Shown here: in pieces, positions 62,223 through 64,000 of the stretch
Layout: each line of letters opens with the position of its first letter
How positions within the stretch are numbered: the stretch's first letter is position 1
Assembly: GCF_900103525.1 (NCBI RefSeq)
Contig: NZ_FNHN01000010.1
Location: forward strand, 62,001 to 126,000
Direction of reading: 5' to 3'
DNA length: 64,000 bases
From: Bacillus sp. OK048
Lineage (GTDB): Bacteria; Bacillota; Bacilli; Bacillales; Cytobacillaceae
Position numbers and translations under genes: made by a program
Notes under the pieces: generated by a model
The model's input: the letters and a program-made list of their open reading frames with translations, nothing else
Databases searched by the model: none
What the model was told of the DNA's origin: nothing

Positions 62223-63575
62223 TTATCGCACTAAGCATGGACGCTTGTTATCGAATTTCCAGCTAGGAATCAAGAACTGCATTCCTACAGAGTCATCACG
62301 AGAACCAAGTCCCATATTATTGTATAATTCGTGTGCTTTCATAATTTGCTCCATGTCAATATCAATACCCAGACCTGGCTTATCAGGAATAGTTAGGTCA
62401 CCATCAACAATTTGGAATGGCTCTTTTGTTAAACGCTCAGTACCTTCTTGCCAAATCCAGTGAGTATCAATTGGAGTAATCTCACCAGGTGCCGCAGCAG
62501 CTACATGTGTAAACATTGCAAGAGAGATATCAAAGTGGTTGTTAGAGTGAGAGCCCCAAGTTAAGCCCCATTCATTACAAATTTGTGCAACACGTACAGA
62601 ACCTGCCATAGTCCAGAAATGTGGATCTGCTAATGGAATATCAACAGATTGTAAGGAAACAGTATGACCCATTTGTCTCCAGTCAGTTGAAATCATATTT
62701 GTTGCAGTTGGAAGACCAGTTTGCCTTCTGAATTCAGCCATAATTTCACGACCAGAATAACCATTTTCAGCACCACATGGATCTTCTGCATATGCAAGAA
62801 TACCATGCATATCTTTACAAAGCTCTACTGCTTCTTTCAATGACCAAGCTCCATTTGGATCAAGGGTAATCCTCGCTTCAGGAAAGCGTTCTTTTAAAGC
62901 TTTGATCGCTTTAATTTCTTCTTTGCCTTCAAGTACTCCGCCTTTTAATTTGAAATCATTGAAGCCATATTTCTTATGGGAAGCTTCAGCTAAGCGTACA
63001 ACTGCTTCAGGTGTTAGCGCTTCTTCATGACGAATGCGGTACCACTCTTCCTCTGCATCAAGGTTACTATAATAAGGTAGATCTGTCTTATTACGATCCC
63101 CAATATAGAACAAGTATCCTAATGTTTTTACTTTATCACGCTGTTGGCCTTCTCCTAACAATGCAGCGACTGGTACATTTAGATGCTTACCTAAAAGATC
63201 TAGTAATGCCGCTTCAATTGCTGTTACAGCATGGATAGTAATACGTAAATCAAAGGTTTGCAGCCCACGTCCGCCTGCGTCACGTCCAGCAAATTCTTTT
63301 CTGACCGTATTTAAGATATTATTATAATTACCAATGGATGAACCTACTACTAATGGATTCGCATCTTCTAATGTTTTACGGATTCCTTCTCCACCTGGTA
63401 CTTCTCCAACACCTGTGTTTCCATTGCTGTCTTTAAGAATAAGAATGTTTCTTGTAAAATAAGCTCCGTGTGCACCACTTAGGTTAAGAAGCATGCTGTC
63501 TCGACCTGCAACTGGGATAACGGTCATTTCCGTAACAACTGGAGTAACATTAACTAAACTCTGTACAGTATTCAT
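62223..63575 (-). CDS. gudD: Glucarate dehydratase
   Basis: A 450-residue enolase-superfamily enzyme dehydrating D-glucarate (and idarate) to 5-keto-4-deoxyglucarate. [30 protein letters not shown] (catalytic KxK), TLDPNGAW and [19 protein letters not shown] (metal ligands), [12 protein letters not shown] and [18 protein letters not shown] (His-Asp dyad) match GudD throughout. ATG 63575 has AGGAG eight bases upstream; a start at 63593 would place that site inside the gene. Confidence 0.96.
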   Translation of the reverse strand: MNTVQSLVNVTPVVTEMTVIPVAGRDSMLLNLSGAHGAYFTRNILILKDSNGNTGVGEVPGGEGIRKTLEDANPLVVGSSIGNYNNILNTVRKEFAGRDAGGRGLQTFDLRITIHAVTAIEAALLDLLGKHLNVPVAALLGEGQQRDKVKTLGYLFYIGDRNKTDLPYYSNLDAEEEWYRIRHEEALTPEAVVRLAEASHKKYGFNDFKLKGGVLEGKEEIKAIKALKERFPEARITLDPNGAWSLKEAVELCKDMHGILAYAEDPCGAENGYSGREIMAEFRRQTGLPTATNMISTDWRQMGHTVSLQSVDIPLADPHFWTMAGSVRVAQICNEWGLTWGSHSNNHFDISLAMFTHVAAAAPGEITPIDTHWIWQEGTERLTKEPFQIVDGDLTIPDKPGLGIDIDMEQIMKAHELYNNMGLGSRDDSVGMQFLIPSWKFDNKRPCLVR

Positions 63576-63682
63576 TGGGATTTCTCCTATCAATTGTTTT
63601 ATTAGTTAATCTTTATTTGTTTTGTAATGAACGAAATGTATTTATCGCCGTGTTCTATAATTTTCACGAATAAAGTAAATGA

Positions 63683-64000
63683 TTAGCGTGAAACTTCAGT
63701 GTTTGCTAGTTTTTCATAGTATTTTAATAGACCGCTGTGGTCATCAAATTCATGGCCATCAACCTTTAATCCATACATCATTTCTAATACTGCTGCAGTT
63801 AACGGTAGTGGTGCGCCTACTTCATGACCAGCTTCCATTGCATTTGTTAAATCTTTGATGTGAAGATTAATACGGAAACCTGGGTTGAAGTTACGATCTA
63901 ACATCATTGGTGCTTTTGCTTCAAGTACTGTACTTCCAGCTAATCCTCCACGTATCGCTTCAAAAACTGCTTCTGGATTTACACCAGCTTTTTGAGATAG
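63683..64000 (-). CDS. garR: 2-hydroxy-3-oxopropionate (tartronate semialdehyde) reductase, 5' part outside window
   Basis: About 105 C-terminal residues of a beta-hydroxyacid dehydrogenase. It reads in frame from the window edge (LSQKAGVNPEAVFEAIRGG) through PMMLDRNFNPGFRINLHIKDLTNAM and ends GLLKYYEKLANTEVSR. These segments match GarR/GlxR C-termini, including the conserved Lys in HIKDL. It precedes gudD and glycerate kinase, so it reduces tartronate semialdehyde made from 5-keto-4-deoxyglucarate. Confidence 0.88.
   Translation of the reverse strand, partial: LSQKAGVNPEAVFEAIRGGLAGSTVLEAKAPMMLDRNFNPGFRINLHIKDLTNAMEAGHEVGAPLPLTAAVLEMMYGLKVDGHEFDDHSGLLKYYEKLANTEVSR

Overview
The window is AT-rich DNA from a Bacillaceae-type Firmicute (Bacillus, Neobacillus or a close relative). 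This rests on the AGGAGG ribosome-binding sites, frequent TTG/GTG starts, a proline T-box ahead of proBA, the RocR/SigL arrangement at rocD, a DUF1292 protein and many intrinsic terminators. I saw no tRNA, rRNA, CRISPR array, insertion sequence or prophage.

Region 1 (1-24.5 kb) is almost entirely minus strand and is one large CoA-ester catabolic island. It holds four acyl-CoA dehydrogenases, four crotonase or thiolase-like carbon-chain enzyme types in multiple copies, two CoA ligases, a class III CoA-transferase, a 3-hydroxyacyl-CoA dehydrogenase, SDRs, an AtuA-type protein split in two, an ACAD10/11-type kinase + dehydrogenase pair, a thiolase-like + DUF35 pair, an amidohydrolase and a TetR regulator. 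The genes fall into at least five transcription units. Four unit heads carry copies of one imperfect palindrome (core TGAAAGTGnnCTCACTTT, near 1220, 12300, 17235 and 21338), so the island looks like a single regulon. The fifth unit (SDR, thiolase, MBL hydrolase) faces a second TetR gene across a different palindrome. The natural substrate is not evident. The enzyme set suggests a branched, cyclic or terpenoid/4-hydroxy carboxylic acid rather than ordinary fatty acids.

Region 2 (24.7-34.1 kb) holds the TetR gene, a class 3 aldehyde dehydrogenase, and rocD facing rocR with a textbook sigma-54 promoter and paired activator palindromes. It also holds a small secreted protein, a DUF1292 protein, a PfpI-type protein and a feo locus in which FeoB is split into separate GTPase and permease genes.

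Region 3 (34.1-44.1 kb) holds a DUF3307 membrane protein with a SatD-like protein under twin perfect palindromes, and a Rad3-type helicase fused to a PD-(D/E)XK-like domain with a LexA-like box upstream. It continues with a YqcI/YcgG protein, proBA under a T-box with a CCU specifier, and a DNA2/NAM7-type helicase.

Region 4 (44.3-51.7 kb) is a reductive pyrimidine degradation operon: preT-preA-hydA, a small unknown gene, semialdehyde dehydrogenase and aminotransferase. The beta-ureidopropionase step is missing from it. Region 5 (52-62 kb) is ordinary chromosomal content: a NAD(P)-binding protein, a GyrI-like protein, a DHA2 efflux pump with a TetR regulator, a CDF metal exporter, a pseudouridine synthase, a VanW lipoprotein and Tag glycosylase. 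Region 6 (61-64 kb) is part of a D-glucarate pathway: garR (partial), gudD and a glycerate kinase.
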